Shown: positions 1-10,194 of the stretch, one piece after another
Position numbering within the stretch: position 1 is the first letter of the stretch
How the letters are laid out: each line of letters opens with the position of its first letter
Assembly (NCBI GenBank): GCA_002778195.1
Contig: PCDI01000003.1
Coordinates: 1,026,640-1,090,639 of the forward strand
DNA: 64,000 bases
Direction of reading: 5' to 3'
DNA from: Raffaelea ambrosiae
Taxonomy: Eukaryota; Ascomycota; Sordariomycetes; Ophiostomatales; Ophiostomataceae
Program-made: the position numbers and the translations under genes
Notes under the pieces: model-generated
Seen by the model: the letters and a program-made list of their open reading frames with translations, nothing else
The model's database searches: none
What the model was told of the DNA's origin: nothing

Positions 1-432
1 AGACGGAACATGCTGCGCGCAGGGGAAGGCAGCCTTTTACCGTTTGTTTGATTTTCTTCTTTTGGCCAAAGGGGCGAGTTCTGGGTTGTTTCCAAGTGGT
101 CTCCTTGCGATGGGGTTCGATGCTGGCGACAGAGGGCGTCGACAAGCTGGTTGATGGTGGCGGGAAACGTTGTGTGTGTGCGATTGGCTATTCTTTCATA
201 GTACAACGGCGACCCGATACAGATGAGCTGGTATGTGTCGAGGACGGAAACTGAACAGTTCTACACGACCGTGATTCCCCAAGATAAGGCTACCATACCA
301 AAAAAAAGAAAAAAATCAAATGCTTCGTTCCTACCGAGAAAGATACGACGCAATACAACATGACATAGAAATTCCGCTGTTTCCGAAATCAAAAAGTGTG
401 TGTCCATGGTTCCGACTCTCTCCCGATCCACA
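1..432. other. 3' flank of the transcription factor gene, no gene seen
   Basis: This stretch lies downstream of the minus-strand regulator that ends at 433. It has only short open frames without family resemblance. A purine-rich run near 300-320 could lie in that gene's 3' UTR. Nothing else could be identified. Confidence 0.5.
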
Positions 433-3393
433 TCACGGGTTCGGCCAGTTCGAGGTGTCCAGATACGCCAACGAGATGCCGTCCCCAGCCGGATCGGCGG
501 CCCCGGCCGACGGGCCGGACGTCCTCTCACTGCCCCCCGGGTGGCTCTGTCCCAGGAGAGAGCCACCGCCACCAGCGCCACCGCCCATCGACGGCTGGTG
601 GTCTGTGACCAGCCCTGTCAGGAACGTGTCGAGCCAGTCCGACGTGCCCAGGTCGCCCATCTCGGCCATCCACCGCGTCAGGTCGTCCTGGTCGAGGTCG
701 CACGACGACAGTGTCTGTGAAAAGGTCATGCCCGCCGACGACAGCCCGGTATGGTGGTGCTGCGGTCCTCCTCCTCCTCCTCCTCCTCCTCCTCCTGTGA
801 TACTGTCTGCGGCGGCGGCCGTGGCCATCGCATCTTGTGTTGGAGCCATGTCTTCTTCTCGGCGCGCCCGATTGTTGGCCTCCTCGGTCAACATGGTCAT
901 CGTCCCGCTCACGAGCGCCTCGAACATGTCCCGCAGCGGCGCCGCGTCCGGCCACCGCTCGGCGATCACGACCAGGAGCACCGTGCAGTCCGTGCAGGTG
1001 CGGCTGACGTCGTCGTGGCGCGTGGCCGCGCGCACGGCCGGCGGCGACGTCCACAGGCAGTGCAGGTACAGCAGGCCGCCCAGGAACAGCGAGTGGATGG
1101 TGCCCCAGGTGTAGTGGACGGGGCGGCCCATGTAGAGCCGGCGGTAGCCCTGGCAGATGGTGGTGGCGGCCTGCAGACAGGTCTGGAGGACAGCGGGGTC
1201 GGGCGCCGTGCGCGGCGGCGGCGGCGCGGTCAGGTAGCCGCGGTACATGTACAGGAGCGTGTTGCTGTAGTTGACGTCGTACCAGTCGGCGCTGTTGAAG
1301 ATGGTCAGGTCGTCGCCCGGCCGGCGCACAATCGGCGGCGCGGTGGCGCGCCAGGCGTCGAGCTCGGCCCGGAGGGGCTCGATGCGGGCGAGGTCGGGCG
1401 TTGTGGGCGATACGGACGAGACGTTCGACACGCTCGACACGCTCGACACGTTCGACACGTTCGAGTACAGGGCCGCGTGGATGCGCGCCCAGAGGAGGCG
1501 CAGGCGGGCGTGGTGCACGGCGTTGGACATGGTCGTCGGCGGCGTGGTGGCCGAGCAGGCGCGCGGCTGGCCGCCGATGCCGTGCTCGTCGGTGAGGTGC
1601 ACGTCGTCGATGTCGAGGGGCATCGCGGCGTCCACTTCCTGCGGCTGCAGATCCAGCGGCCGACCCAGTATGCCCGTCGCCAGACAGTCGACGGCATAGG
1701 CGCTCCAGAAGGCGCGCTTCTGCATCTCCAGCCGCAGGGGGCCCACGGCGACGCCCAGGCGGTACGGCCGGTGGCGGTGGTAGCCGAGCTCGATGCACTG
1801 GCGCAGGGCCAGGCCAGAGATCTTCCTGTGACAGCGCACGAGAGTATGAGATGAGAGAAGAGGAAGACAGACAGAACTAGGGAGTGCCATTACCACATGG
1901 ATGGTCCTATGGGCGACCGGAGAGAGTACATGGCATAGCACAAGAGGCACTGGATGGTTTCCAAGTTGTCCGGCGGGAGGACCTCGTCGAGGTAGAGCTG
2001 TGCGGTGACGTACAGCCTCTGGCGTGTGTCAGCGAGATAGTCAAAGGCATGCAAAGCAGATTTGCTGTATAATGGGCTCTTTCTCACCCTCGACAACACT
2101 TCTGCGTGCGGTATGAGCAGTGCGGCCACGGCGTATACCTACGGAGCTCTCTGTTAGCCCATCTGCTACGGAGAATGCTTTGCTTGCGGATCTGTTTCAA
2201 TTCTCGAGAACCATTTTTGAGAACCATGTTGGAGAACACCTCGACAAAACGCACCATGTTGACTAGGAACAGAGCCACGGGATCGTGGTCTGCATCGCCC
2301 GATGCCGGGGACGACGGGGACGACGGACACGACGGATACGACGATCCCCCCCCGCGCAGCAGCTTCGCCTCCATGGCCCGGAACGTCGGCTCGTGCAGAA
2401 ACGGCCAGTGCGTCTGGATGTTGAGAAAGTAGGCGTTGCTCAGCTTGAGGGCCGTGTCGTAGTCGGGCAGCGGGCACGGCGTCGGATGTGCCATTTGGGG
2501 GTCGAGGCCCGTAGTCAGGAGATGGATCGGCGTCCGGCCCGGGTGGTTTGTTGTCGGCATCGTCCGGCCCAGGTGGACATCCTTGTCGGCCAGCAGGCGC
2601 CGCAGCGAGGCGGCCATGATGCGCGAAAACGAAAACGTCGACGACGACCCGAGGTAGTGCGGCTCGGCTCCGGCGGCGTTGATGCTGAGCATGCCGACCT
2701 CGGCGGCGAGCTGGCTGCGTGCGTCCTCGTCGTTGGCGGATGATGGTCGGGGGACAGAAGTTGTTGTTGCTGGTGGTAGTGGTGGTGGTGGTGGTGGTAG
2801 TGGTAGTGGTGGTATTCCTGCTGCCGGCGGTAACATTCTGTGGACATGCTGGTTTTGATGTCGCTGCGTCTGGTGGCGCTGCGGATGGCGCTGGTCGTCG
2901 TCGCCGACGACAGACAGACTGGTAGCGTGGGACGGCGTGTTGCCGTCGCTGACCGCAGACGACGACGAGACGGAAGAAGCCTCTCTCTGCTGCAGCACAG
3001 CTTCCAGCTGGGCGACACGACGCTCCAGCGTCTCCACGTAGTTGCGCGGGCCTCGTCGCTTGGTGTTGGGATACTCGACCAAGCATGCTGTTTGGGTGGT
3101 GCTATGTTAGATCGTGATGCTTTGCGACAACAAATGACCAGAGAGCCATGACTTGCTTGACCCCAGGCGGATGCAGTTTGCACATGACGGCAACTGGTCA
3201 TCGCACTAGATGGACGATTAGAGAAGAGCGAGACAAAGAACGAGGAACGAGGAAAAGGATCAAAGATCAAAATCCCCACCTTGAGCTTTCTCTCTTTGCA
3301 GTTGATGCAGGCATCCTGCGCCCGGATGCCCGTCGTCCGTCTGCGCTTCACATGGCCGTTGGCAGCACGCTGGGAGCCGCTGTTCGGCAGCAT
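433..3393 (-). CDS. Zn(II)2Cys6 fungal-specific transcription factor
   Basis: Predicted sequence-specific regulator of 877 aa, nuclear. Exons: 3393-3280, 3205-3157, 3087-2255, 2138-1894, 1825-433; phases agree at every join. Exons 1-3 together build a perfect C-x2-C-x6-C-x6-C-x2-C-x6-C binuclear zinc cluster (CINCKERKLK, CDDQLPSCANCIRLGS, then TC), followed by the linker TKRRGPRNYVETLERRVAQLE, which looks like a short dimerising coiled coil. The middle part carries the Fungal_trans (PF04082-like) region: ALFLVNM-VYAVAALL, YAMYSLRSPIGPSMW and KISGLALRQCIELGYHR are hallmark stretches. The C-terminus is Gly/Ser-rich. The intron at 3156-3088 appears to use a GC-AG border (GCAAGT donor). The ATG at 3393 was chosen because it precedes a basic zinc-cluster N-terminus. 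It is transcribed away from the MFS exporter at 4180, a common regulator/transporter arrangement. The target genes are unknown. Confidence 0.85.
1421..1463. repeat. 9-bp tandem repeat inside the transcription factor exon
   Basis: About five imperfect copies of a 9-bp unit (ACGTTCGAC/ACGCTCGAC) encode a run of Val-Ser-Asn/Val-Ser-Ser triplets in the middle region of the regulator. It keeps the frame because the unit is three codons. Confidence 0.7.
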
Positions 3394-4179
3394 GGTGCCC
3401 CCCTGCGTATGGCTGTGCTCTGTCTTGCTTTTCAAGGCAACAGCTCGGCAACCTTGGTTTCTCCCCTTTGCCGATAATTCTGGGTCGCAGAGTCCAGTCT
3501 GGGGGGTATGGCTGGTCAATGCATCTCAATCAGACGGGGTGAAGAGAGATTCTCACTGGCGAAACAAGGCAGGGCCTCCGCACTTGAGGTATGCTCGGAA
3601 CATTCCGACATCTGCCCTAAAGGCGCACTCCTGACGCCTGGCAGTGGGTTGCCAAGTGCTCGGGCTCTTGCTCGTGGTTAGTTAGTAACATAGTAGTTCC
3701 CAGCGGCAGCTAAGCCGAAAAGAGACTTACAAAGAGAAAACTGCAAGCCAGAAAGAACGGAAAGAGCACCTCTCACCTCAACACTCCTTGCACACGCGCA
3801 GGCGCCAAAGAGCAGGTTTTGCTTTCCGCTTCCACGTCACGTCGACCACTCTCCATCGTCTCCCTTCCGGCCACATCATGCCATGGGCTGTGATTTCCTC
3901 TCGTGTCCGTTGTCGTGAGCTGGGCACTGCCTCCGTCTGGGTCAAGCAGCCAATCAGAGGACACAATGCACATTCTTTCGGGCAAATCGGCGTCACCGGC
4001 GCGCCGGGACTCACCTCCAGGTCTCCTATTCCTCTGGGCATAAATCCTAGAGGGTGCTGCTGTTTTGTTGGCAAGCTTCGAAAAATACCATTCTTCTTTG
4101 CATGGCAAGCTGTACGTTGACCGAGACCGACATTCCGATACTGTACTGCCCCAAAGACGAACCGCCGAACACAACCACC
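3394..4179. promoter_or_regulatory. Divergent promoter region of the regulator and MFS exporter
   Basis: A 786-bp intergenic stretch separates the start codons of two outward-facing genes. On the exporter side there is a CCAAT box at 3950-3954 and a TATA-like CATAAATC at about 4039-4046, roughly 140 bp before the chosen ATG. No clear inverted CGG half-site pair was recognised by eye, so autoregulation is only an inference from gene order. Confidence 0.45.
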
Positions 4180-6226
4180 ATGGCATCCGTCAATAACACG
4201 GACAACACGGACAACGCCGACCCGAACGCCCATATGGCAGGACATACTGAAGAGAACAGCACGAAAAGCAACGGGCAGTTGGAGAAGCTGCCGGCTCCGA
4301 CAAATGGGGAAGGCCAAGACGGAGGACAAGAACAGTTTCCTACCGGGCTGAAGCTGTACGCCATCGTGTTGGGTCTGGTCTTGGCTGTTCTCTGCAGTGG
4401 GCTGGTAAGAGCAAAAAAATAAGGAGACAGACTGAGGGGTTGTTCTTTCTTTGTGTGCCTCTGCCTCTGACACACATCCTCAGGACCGCTCCATTATCGG
4501 CGTGGCCACGCCCAAGATCACGGCCGAGTTCAACTCGCTCGACGACGTGGCCTGGTACGGATCCGCGTACCTGATGATGAGCTCGTGCTCGCAGCTCATC
4601 ATCGGCAAGCTGTACGCCCAGTACAATGTCAAATACATCTACATGGCCACGCTGGCCGTCTTCGAGGTTGGGTCCATCCTGTGCGCCGCGGCACCGAACT
4701 CGGCCTGTCTGATCATGGGACGGGCCGTGGCCGGGCTAGGCTCCACGGGCATCACCACCGGCTCGATGCTGGTCAGTCCTCCTTGTTTTGCTTTGCTCTT
4801 GATTCTTTGGAAACTCACCCCCACAGATCATCGCATACAGCCTGCCGCTCCACCTCCGTCCCAAGTACACCAGCATGATCGGAGCCGGACTGTTTCTCAG
4901 CGTCATGCTGGCCCCCTTTATCGGTGGCGCCTTGACAGACAAGGCATCCTGGAGTACGTCGATACGTTCTTTGTTGAGAATCTTTGGGAGAAAAGAGAAA
5001 AAAGAAACGATCTTACTGAATCACTAACTCCCCCCCTCCCCCCCCAGGATGGTGCTTCTGGATCAACCTCCCCATGGGCGTGGTCACGATCGTGGTCGTC
5101 TTCTTTCTCGTCCACCTGCCGGAGCGGCCCAAGACGGCCGAGGCCCGAAAGTCGTGGCGCGCCTTCCTGCGGGAGCTCGACTACGTCGGCACCGTGCTCA
5201 TCACGCCGTGCATGATCTGTCTGCTGCTGGCCCTGCAGTGGGGCGGCACCGCGTACCCCTGGCGCAGCTGGCGGTGCATCCTGCTGCTGACGCTATTTGG
5301 CCTGTCGGCCGTGCTCTTTGTCGTGCTCGAGTACCGCCTCGGCGACCGGTCAACGCTGCCGCCCCGCATCGTCCGCCAGCGCTCCATGCTGGCCATCATG
5401 TGGTTTGGCTTCTTCGGCTATGCCGTGCTCATGCTCAGCACGTACTTTGTCCCCATCTGGTTCCAGGCGGTCGGCAACGTGTCGGCCTACCAGGCCGGCA
5501 TCAACCTGCTGGCCAACTCTGTGCCCATGCTGGTGTTTTTTGTCGTCACCGGTTTCTTGGTAGGTGGAGATCCCTCTCGACTTTCTGCACATCTAGTAAC
5601 TTTGAACCCCCCCCCTGCAGACATCGGCTACCGGATACTACGTCCCCCAGCTCATCCTCGGCGCGCTCTTGAACGCGGCCACGAGCGGCATGATGGTCCG
5701 CTTCGGCGTCCACACGTCCACGGTCTACTGGGCCGCTGCGCTGGTCCTCGGCGGCATCTCGTTTGGCCTCAGCGGTGCGCAGGCCACCATGGTGGCCCAG
5801 ACGGTCTTCCGCGACAGCGACATCGCACTGGCCACGTCGGTCGTCAACTTCATCCAGACGCTGTCGAGCAGCGTGTTTCTGTTTGTGTGCCAGAACGTGT
5901 TTCAGCAGCGCCTGGTCAGCGAGCTGCAAGCGCGGGCGCCGTCCGCCGACCCGGCCGTGGTCATGGCACACGGCGCATCCGGCCTGGTGGCGGCGATGCG
6001 CGAGCTGTACCCGGAGGACGTGGTGGAGGCGATCCTGGAGGCGTACGCGCAGGCGCTGCGGCGCATCTGGATTGTCGGCGCGGTGCTGGCCTGTGTGGGC
6101 ATTCCGGGCGCATTGTCGGTGGAATGGATCAGTGTGAAGAAGGACAAGAATAAGAAGGAGGAGGAGAATGTGGGAGATAGCAAGACTGGGGCAGACGGCG
6201 AGAAGCTGGCAGAGGAAGGAAGATAG
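4180..6226 (+). CDS. MFS drug/toxin exporter, DHA2-like (14-TM type)
   Basis: Predicted plasma-membrane H+-coupled exporter of 585 aa. Exons: 4180-4404, 4484-4771, 4827-4953, 5048-5559, 5621-6226; introns are short and phases agree. The ATG at 4180 has a good context (ACCACCATGG) and gives a hydrophilic N-terminus rich in Asn, Asp and Thr. TM1 runs into the D1-type stretch DRSIIGVATPKITAEF and WYGSAYLM; GKLYAQYNVKY is the motif-A loop; GRAVAGLGSTGITTGSML and WCFWINLPMGVVTIVVVFF are typical of DHA2 and mycotoxin pumps. The C-terminal tail is short, Lys/Glu-rich and cytosolic. The substrate cannot be read from the sequence. The divergent Zn-cluster regulator suggests inducible efflux. No biosynthetic enzymes sit next to it here. 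Confidence 0.88.
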
Positions 6227-6756
6227 ACTGTCGAGGATGGGAATATGGACAAGAGCCAGGGTTCGGCAAGGGGGATGTGAGTTCCAGGACTTGAAGAATG
6301 AGAGAGAGAGAGAGAATACGCCAGCATGTGTGGGATGTGTATTTTATAGTACGAGACGAGTTTGATATATCGAGATGTAGTTTGAGAATTCATAGAAGGA
6401 AGTGGGTGAGCCGGTCGCACCTTCCTTTCAGGGTGCAACAACATAATAGTAGTATAGCGCCCTCAGTGACCTCGCCAGCCCCACAGTGATACACAGCTGA
6501 GGTTCTCCACTATTTTTAACTGGCTGCTATTACTACTCTTAACTATGTATTACAGTTAACTAGTTAACTACTACAGTAACTACTACAGTAATAACAGACC
6601 GCAAAACCGACAACTCTATTTTTTTCACCTCAACCTCTTCGCGACCAGCCTGCTCAAGCACCGCCACCTGCGCCGTCTGCTCGCAGTGGATGGGCGGCCC
6701 AACACGCCCGAACAAACGCAGCGGTGACTTGTTTCTTTCATCTGCACTACTTTGCA
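6227..6756. other. Intergenic region with AT-rich palindromic repeats
   Basis: This stretch holds the 3' flank of the exporter and the upstream region of the next gene. A (GA)n run lies near 6300-6314. At about 6530-6598 there is an AT-rich patch with a TTAACTAGTTAA palindrome and two direct copies of TAACTACTACAG. No open frame is convincing. Confidence 0.5.
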
Positions 6757-8253
6757 ATGTTCGCAACGACCGGCGCCGGCCAGCGCTCGGCGCGGCGAGT
6801 CTCGGCCTCTTTGCAGGCGGGGGCGACACCCCTTCTCTTCCTTGCCTGTGTGCGCAGCTTTTGCCAGACATGCAGCAGACGACAGGTGCAGAGACACTAC
6901 GCCAAGGCGAACCCGTACAAGCTCTCCCGAGACAAGGACCCGCGCATCCTGCCCGTCAGCCGTCCCCGGACGACCTCCCCCGACCTGCGCGCGGCCAACG
7001 GCGACGGGTTTGCCTCGGCGGTCATCCAGGCGGCGGCGTCATCGCCGCGGGGCGTGCCGCTGTCCAACGTGGTGGCCGTGCCGGTGCCGCCCGCGCTGGA
7101 AGAGCTGCCGGACATGGGCAGCGACGTCGTGCCGTACGGGACCCGGGGGTCCATGTTCTTGCTGAAGCTTGTCCCGCCCACGTCGTGTGTTGCCGAGGAC
7201 GAGGAGGGGGGTGGGGACAGAGCGGCCGCGGAGGCGGCGGCGGCTGCGATTCCGAGCGCCGAGCTGCAGGCCCTGTACGGCGGCCAGCACGTGGTGCACC
7301 AGTGGTCGATGCGGTACCTGGCCGAGGCGCGGCTGCCGATCAGCGACATCGTGTACCCGGTCCGGGACCAGCGCACGGGCGAGACGATCCGCTCGCCGCA
7401 GCGGCTGGTCTGGCCGGTGCATCCCATGGGGGCGCAGATGCGGCAGTGGTACGCGCACAAGGACGCGACGGAGCCGCTGTGGGTGTATGCGGTGTGCCGG
7501 ATGAACACCAAGTCGGCGGCGGCCAAGAGCCCGCTGGTCATGTCGCGCGTGCGGCGGCGGCTGATGCGGGTGTTCCGGCGGGTGCTGCAGCAGGAGGGCT
7601 ACGACGACGTGGGCCGGCCGCGGGAGGACTTTTTGCCGCAGAAGAAGGCGCGGCCGCTCTACGGCACGATCAAGTTCCTGGGCAACGTGGAGCCGCTGGC
7701 GCTGCTGGAGCTGCCCGTGCTGGTGGCCTACATGACGCGGGTGGTGAGGAGCCTGGAGCGGACGTGTGCCGAGCGCGCACACAAGGACAAGGCCAGGAAG
7801 GAGGCGAGGAGGGCCAGGGTGTCGTGGTCGCTGGAGGGGGAGGAGGAGGACGACGGCGACGAAGCACTGGCAGACAGGGCAGACGAGCCATACCGGAGAC
7901 AAGAGAGAGGAGGACGCGGACAAGGACAGGGACAAGGGCAGAGGCAAGGGCAGAGGCAAGGGCAGAGACAAGGACAGAGACATGGACAAGGAGAAGGACA
8001 GGGCCAGGGACAGAGACGGGGACAAGGACACGAACAGGGCCAGGGACAGAGACGGGGACAAGGACACGAACAGGGCCAGGGACAGAGACGGGGACCAGGA
8101 AAAGAGCAAGGCCGCAAAGGAGGAGGGGCGACACAGAACGCGACGGGCAGCCCACACCCGTACATCATCCTGAACACCGACTACAACCCGCTGACAGCCG
8201 GCACGGTCAGCCGGCCGAAGCCTGTCAAGGGCTACAAGCGGAGCAGCTTCTAG
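6757..8253 (+). CDS. Putative mitochondrial protein, unknown function, RnpA-like segment
   Basis: Intronless protein of 498 aa. The first ATG (6757) gives an Arg-rich, acid-poor N-terminus (MFATTGAGQRSARRVSASLQ, then RRQVQRHYAKANPYK) that resembles a mitochondrial presequence. No family was recognised with certainty. Residues about 235-345 contain LWVYAVCRMNTK, then SRVRRRLMRVFR, then GYDD and LYGTIKFLGN. By eye this pattern parallels the beta strand, RNR helix (NRxKRxLRxxFR) and final strand of bacterial RNase P protein, but the conserved Asn is Ser and the match is unproven. After about residue 360 the protein is charged, then almost entirely Gly/Gln/Arg because of a minisatellite. The last 40 residues become complex again (SPHPYIILNTDYNPLTAG). 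Existence as a gene is well supported by length and codon composition; function is not. Confidence 0.7.
   Translation: MFATTGAGQRSARRVSASLQAGATPLLFLACVRSFCQTCSRRQVQRHYAKANPYKLSRDKDPRILPVSRPRTTSPDLRAANGDGFASAVIQAAASSPRGVPLSNVVAVPVPPALEELPDMGSDVVPYGTRGSMFLLKLVPPTSCVAEDEEGGGDRAAAEAAAAAIPSAELQALYGGQHVVHQWSMRYLAEARLPISDIVYPVRDQRTGETIRSPQRLVWPVHPMGAQMRQWYAHKDATEPLWVYAVCRMNTKSAAAKSPLVMSRVRRRLMRVFRRVLQQEGYDDVGRPREDFLPQKKARPLYGTIKFLGNVEPLALLELPVLVAYMTRVVRSLERTCAERAHKDKARKEARRARVSWSLEGEEEDDGDEALADRADEPYRRQERGGRGQGQGQGQRQGQRQGQRQGQRHGQGEGQGQGQRRGQGHEQGQGQRRGQGHEQGQGQRRGPGKEQGRKGGGATQNATGSPHPYIILNTDYNPLTAGTVSRPKPVKGYKRSSF
8002..8100. repeat. 36-bp coding minisatellite (Gly/Gln/Arg repeat)
   Basis: Two identical 36-bp units (8002-8037, 8038-8073) and a 27-bp partial third copy lie in frame in the gene at 6757-8253 and encode a repeat of the type GQGQRRGQGHEQ. 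A 12-bp related repeat (GGGCAGAGGCAA) precedes it at about 7929-7970. Copy number is likely to vary between strains. Confidence 0.85.
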
Positions 8254-8782
8254 GAGGAGACCATCTATGTGTATCACTATGTAAGACTAGGGGATAGGAG
8301 AAGCAAAAGCCAAGAGAGCCACTTGGGCCGCGAGATCTGTTGTTTGCTCTGCTGGGCGGTCTGTCCCATCTGAAGCCTCACCAAAAGCGGTGAAGCGGGC
8401 CTCGGAGAGGCTGAACAGGGTAGCTTGCCCAAAAAAAGTGGGCCGCCAGCTCGTCCTGCGGCAGGGAGCCCCAAAAAGCGTCTTGGTGTCCACATAAGCC
8501 ACCACAAAGGGGTGGACGTCCCAACCCCGATCCAACCTCTTCGCTCCCAGGAACCCCGAGACAGCCACATTGATTGCCGGTTTGCATCGGACGACGCCGC
8601 GGAATTGGCCAGAGTCGGACACCAGCCCAGGGACGGACACAGCGCGCGACAGCCCGCGTCCGCAAGCGACCGCTCGCGACAGAAGAAAAAAAAGCGACTT
8701 GGCCTTTCAAATTTCCCGGCGAGAATCATCACCACATCCATCCCTTGAGCGGCCCGGACGCTTTCCCACGTCTTCGCCCACC
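8254..8782. promoter_or_regulatory. Upstream region of CHS5
   Basis: A 529-bp gap between two genes on the same strand. It should hold the terminator of the upstream gene and the CHS5 promoter. No TATA or CCAAT box was clearly visible, and no RNA gene was recognised. Confidence 0.35.
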
Positions 8783-10194
8783 ATGCTCGTCTCGCTCACG
8801 GTCGGCAAGGTCGACGCCGGCGTCACGGTGCTCCTGACCCAGGACAAGCGGTTGGTGAGTGTTGGCGCCGTCCTCCCCTCGGACGCCCTTGCTCTAAAGC
8901 TTCCTCTCTGGCTTCCTCTTTGGCTAACAACCCCCCCCCCCAGATCGAATTCCCGTCCATCCTCCTCCCGCCCAACATCTCCTCCGGCTCCATCGTCGAC
9001 ATCGCCGTCAGCCGCAACCGCGCGTCCGAGCAGCAGGCCGAAGATGGGTTCGCCAGCCTGCAGGCGCGCATCCTCGACACCTTTGGCGTGACGCCGCCGG
9101 CGGCGCCGCTCCTGCGCTGCCGCAACGCCACGCAGACCAGCGTCGTGCTCGAGTGGGACCCCATCCAGCTGGCGACGGCCGACCTCATCAGCCTGGCGCT
9201 CTACCGCAACGGCCAAAAGGCCGGCCACATCCCGCGCCCGCTGCAGATGCACTCGACCAAGATCTCCGGGCTGGCCGTCGACACCGAGTACACGTTCCAC
9301 CTGGTCCTGCGCACCACCGCCGGCACCCTGCAGAGCGAGCGCGTCGTCGTCCGCACCCACAAGATGACCGACCTCAGCGGCATCACCATCACCACCGGCA
9401 TCCTGTCCGGCCAGGCCCGCGAGCGCCTGGCCGCCGCCGTGTCGCGCATCGGCGCCAAGCTGATCCCCGAGGCCGGCGCCGTGCGCATCGACACCACCCA
9501 CTTTGTCACCACCGAGGGCCGCGGCGTCGCCTGGGAGCGGGCCACCGAGCTCAACATCCCCGTGGTCCGCCCCGAGTGGGTCGAGGCCTGCGAGAAGAAC
9601 GGCCGCATCCTCGGCGTCACCAAGTTTTATCTCGACGCCGTCCGCGGGCCCAACGAGACGGAGCCCGTGGCAGCGCCGTCCGTGCCGGCGTCGGCGTCGG
9701 CACCCGAGACAGGAGGATCGGCGACCACCGAGGGAGGAGCAGCCACGCCTTCCCCATCGGCACCGAAACTCGACAAGGAGACCGGCGTCGACAACGACGC
9801 CCCCTCCTCGTCTTCTTCGTCATCCGCCTCCTCGGACGACCAAGACAACAACAAAGACGACGACGACGACGACGACGGGCCCGAAGACAAGACGGCCGCC
9901 CACCATGGCGACGACCAAAAGGTGTTCTTGGGCGACAACGAGAAGCTGGCACTGCGGCCGCAGCAGCAGCAGGCCAACACGGAGAATAAGGCCGACAGCA
10001 CGGTCAAGGAGGGCAAGGGGAAAGCACCAGAAGCAGAGGAAGAGGAGGACGACGAGGAGGAGGACGATGACGATGACGACGACGACGACGCCAAGACCAA
10101 AGGAACAGCCGCGCCGAACGGCGGCAGGGGTCTGAAAGCAGCGTCGCCGGCGACACCGGGCGACGGGAACTCGTTCCAGGACGTGGATCTGTAG
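8783..10194 (+). CDS. CHS5: CHS5, exomer scaffold for chitin synthase export
   Basis: Predicted core subunit of exomer, the Arf1-bound trans-Golgi coat that sends chitin synthase III to the cell surface. It has 440 aa from exons 8783-8854 and 8944-10194, joined in phase 0. The N-terminus (MLVSLTVGKVDAGVTVLLTQ, IEFPSILLPPNI) is the diagnostic Chs5 dimerisation and cargo-adaptor binding segment. Residues about 74-164 form an FN3 domain (SVVLEWDPIQL, DTEYTFHLVLRT) and about 169-257 a BRCT domain (LSGITITTG, THFVTTEGRG, RPEWVEACEKNG); this FN3-BRCT pair binds Arf1 in yeast. The tail is an acidic, low-complexity region with Asp/Glu runs, as in other Chs5 proteins. ChAPs cargo adaptors are not in the window. 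Confidence 0.93.

Noticed and set aside
751..1854. 367-codon plus-strand frame opposite the transcription factor
   Set aside because: Arg/Val/Gly-rich shadow of the Fungal_trans region; the minus strand holds the conserved motifs and splice sites.
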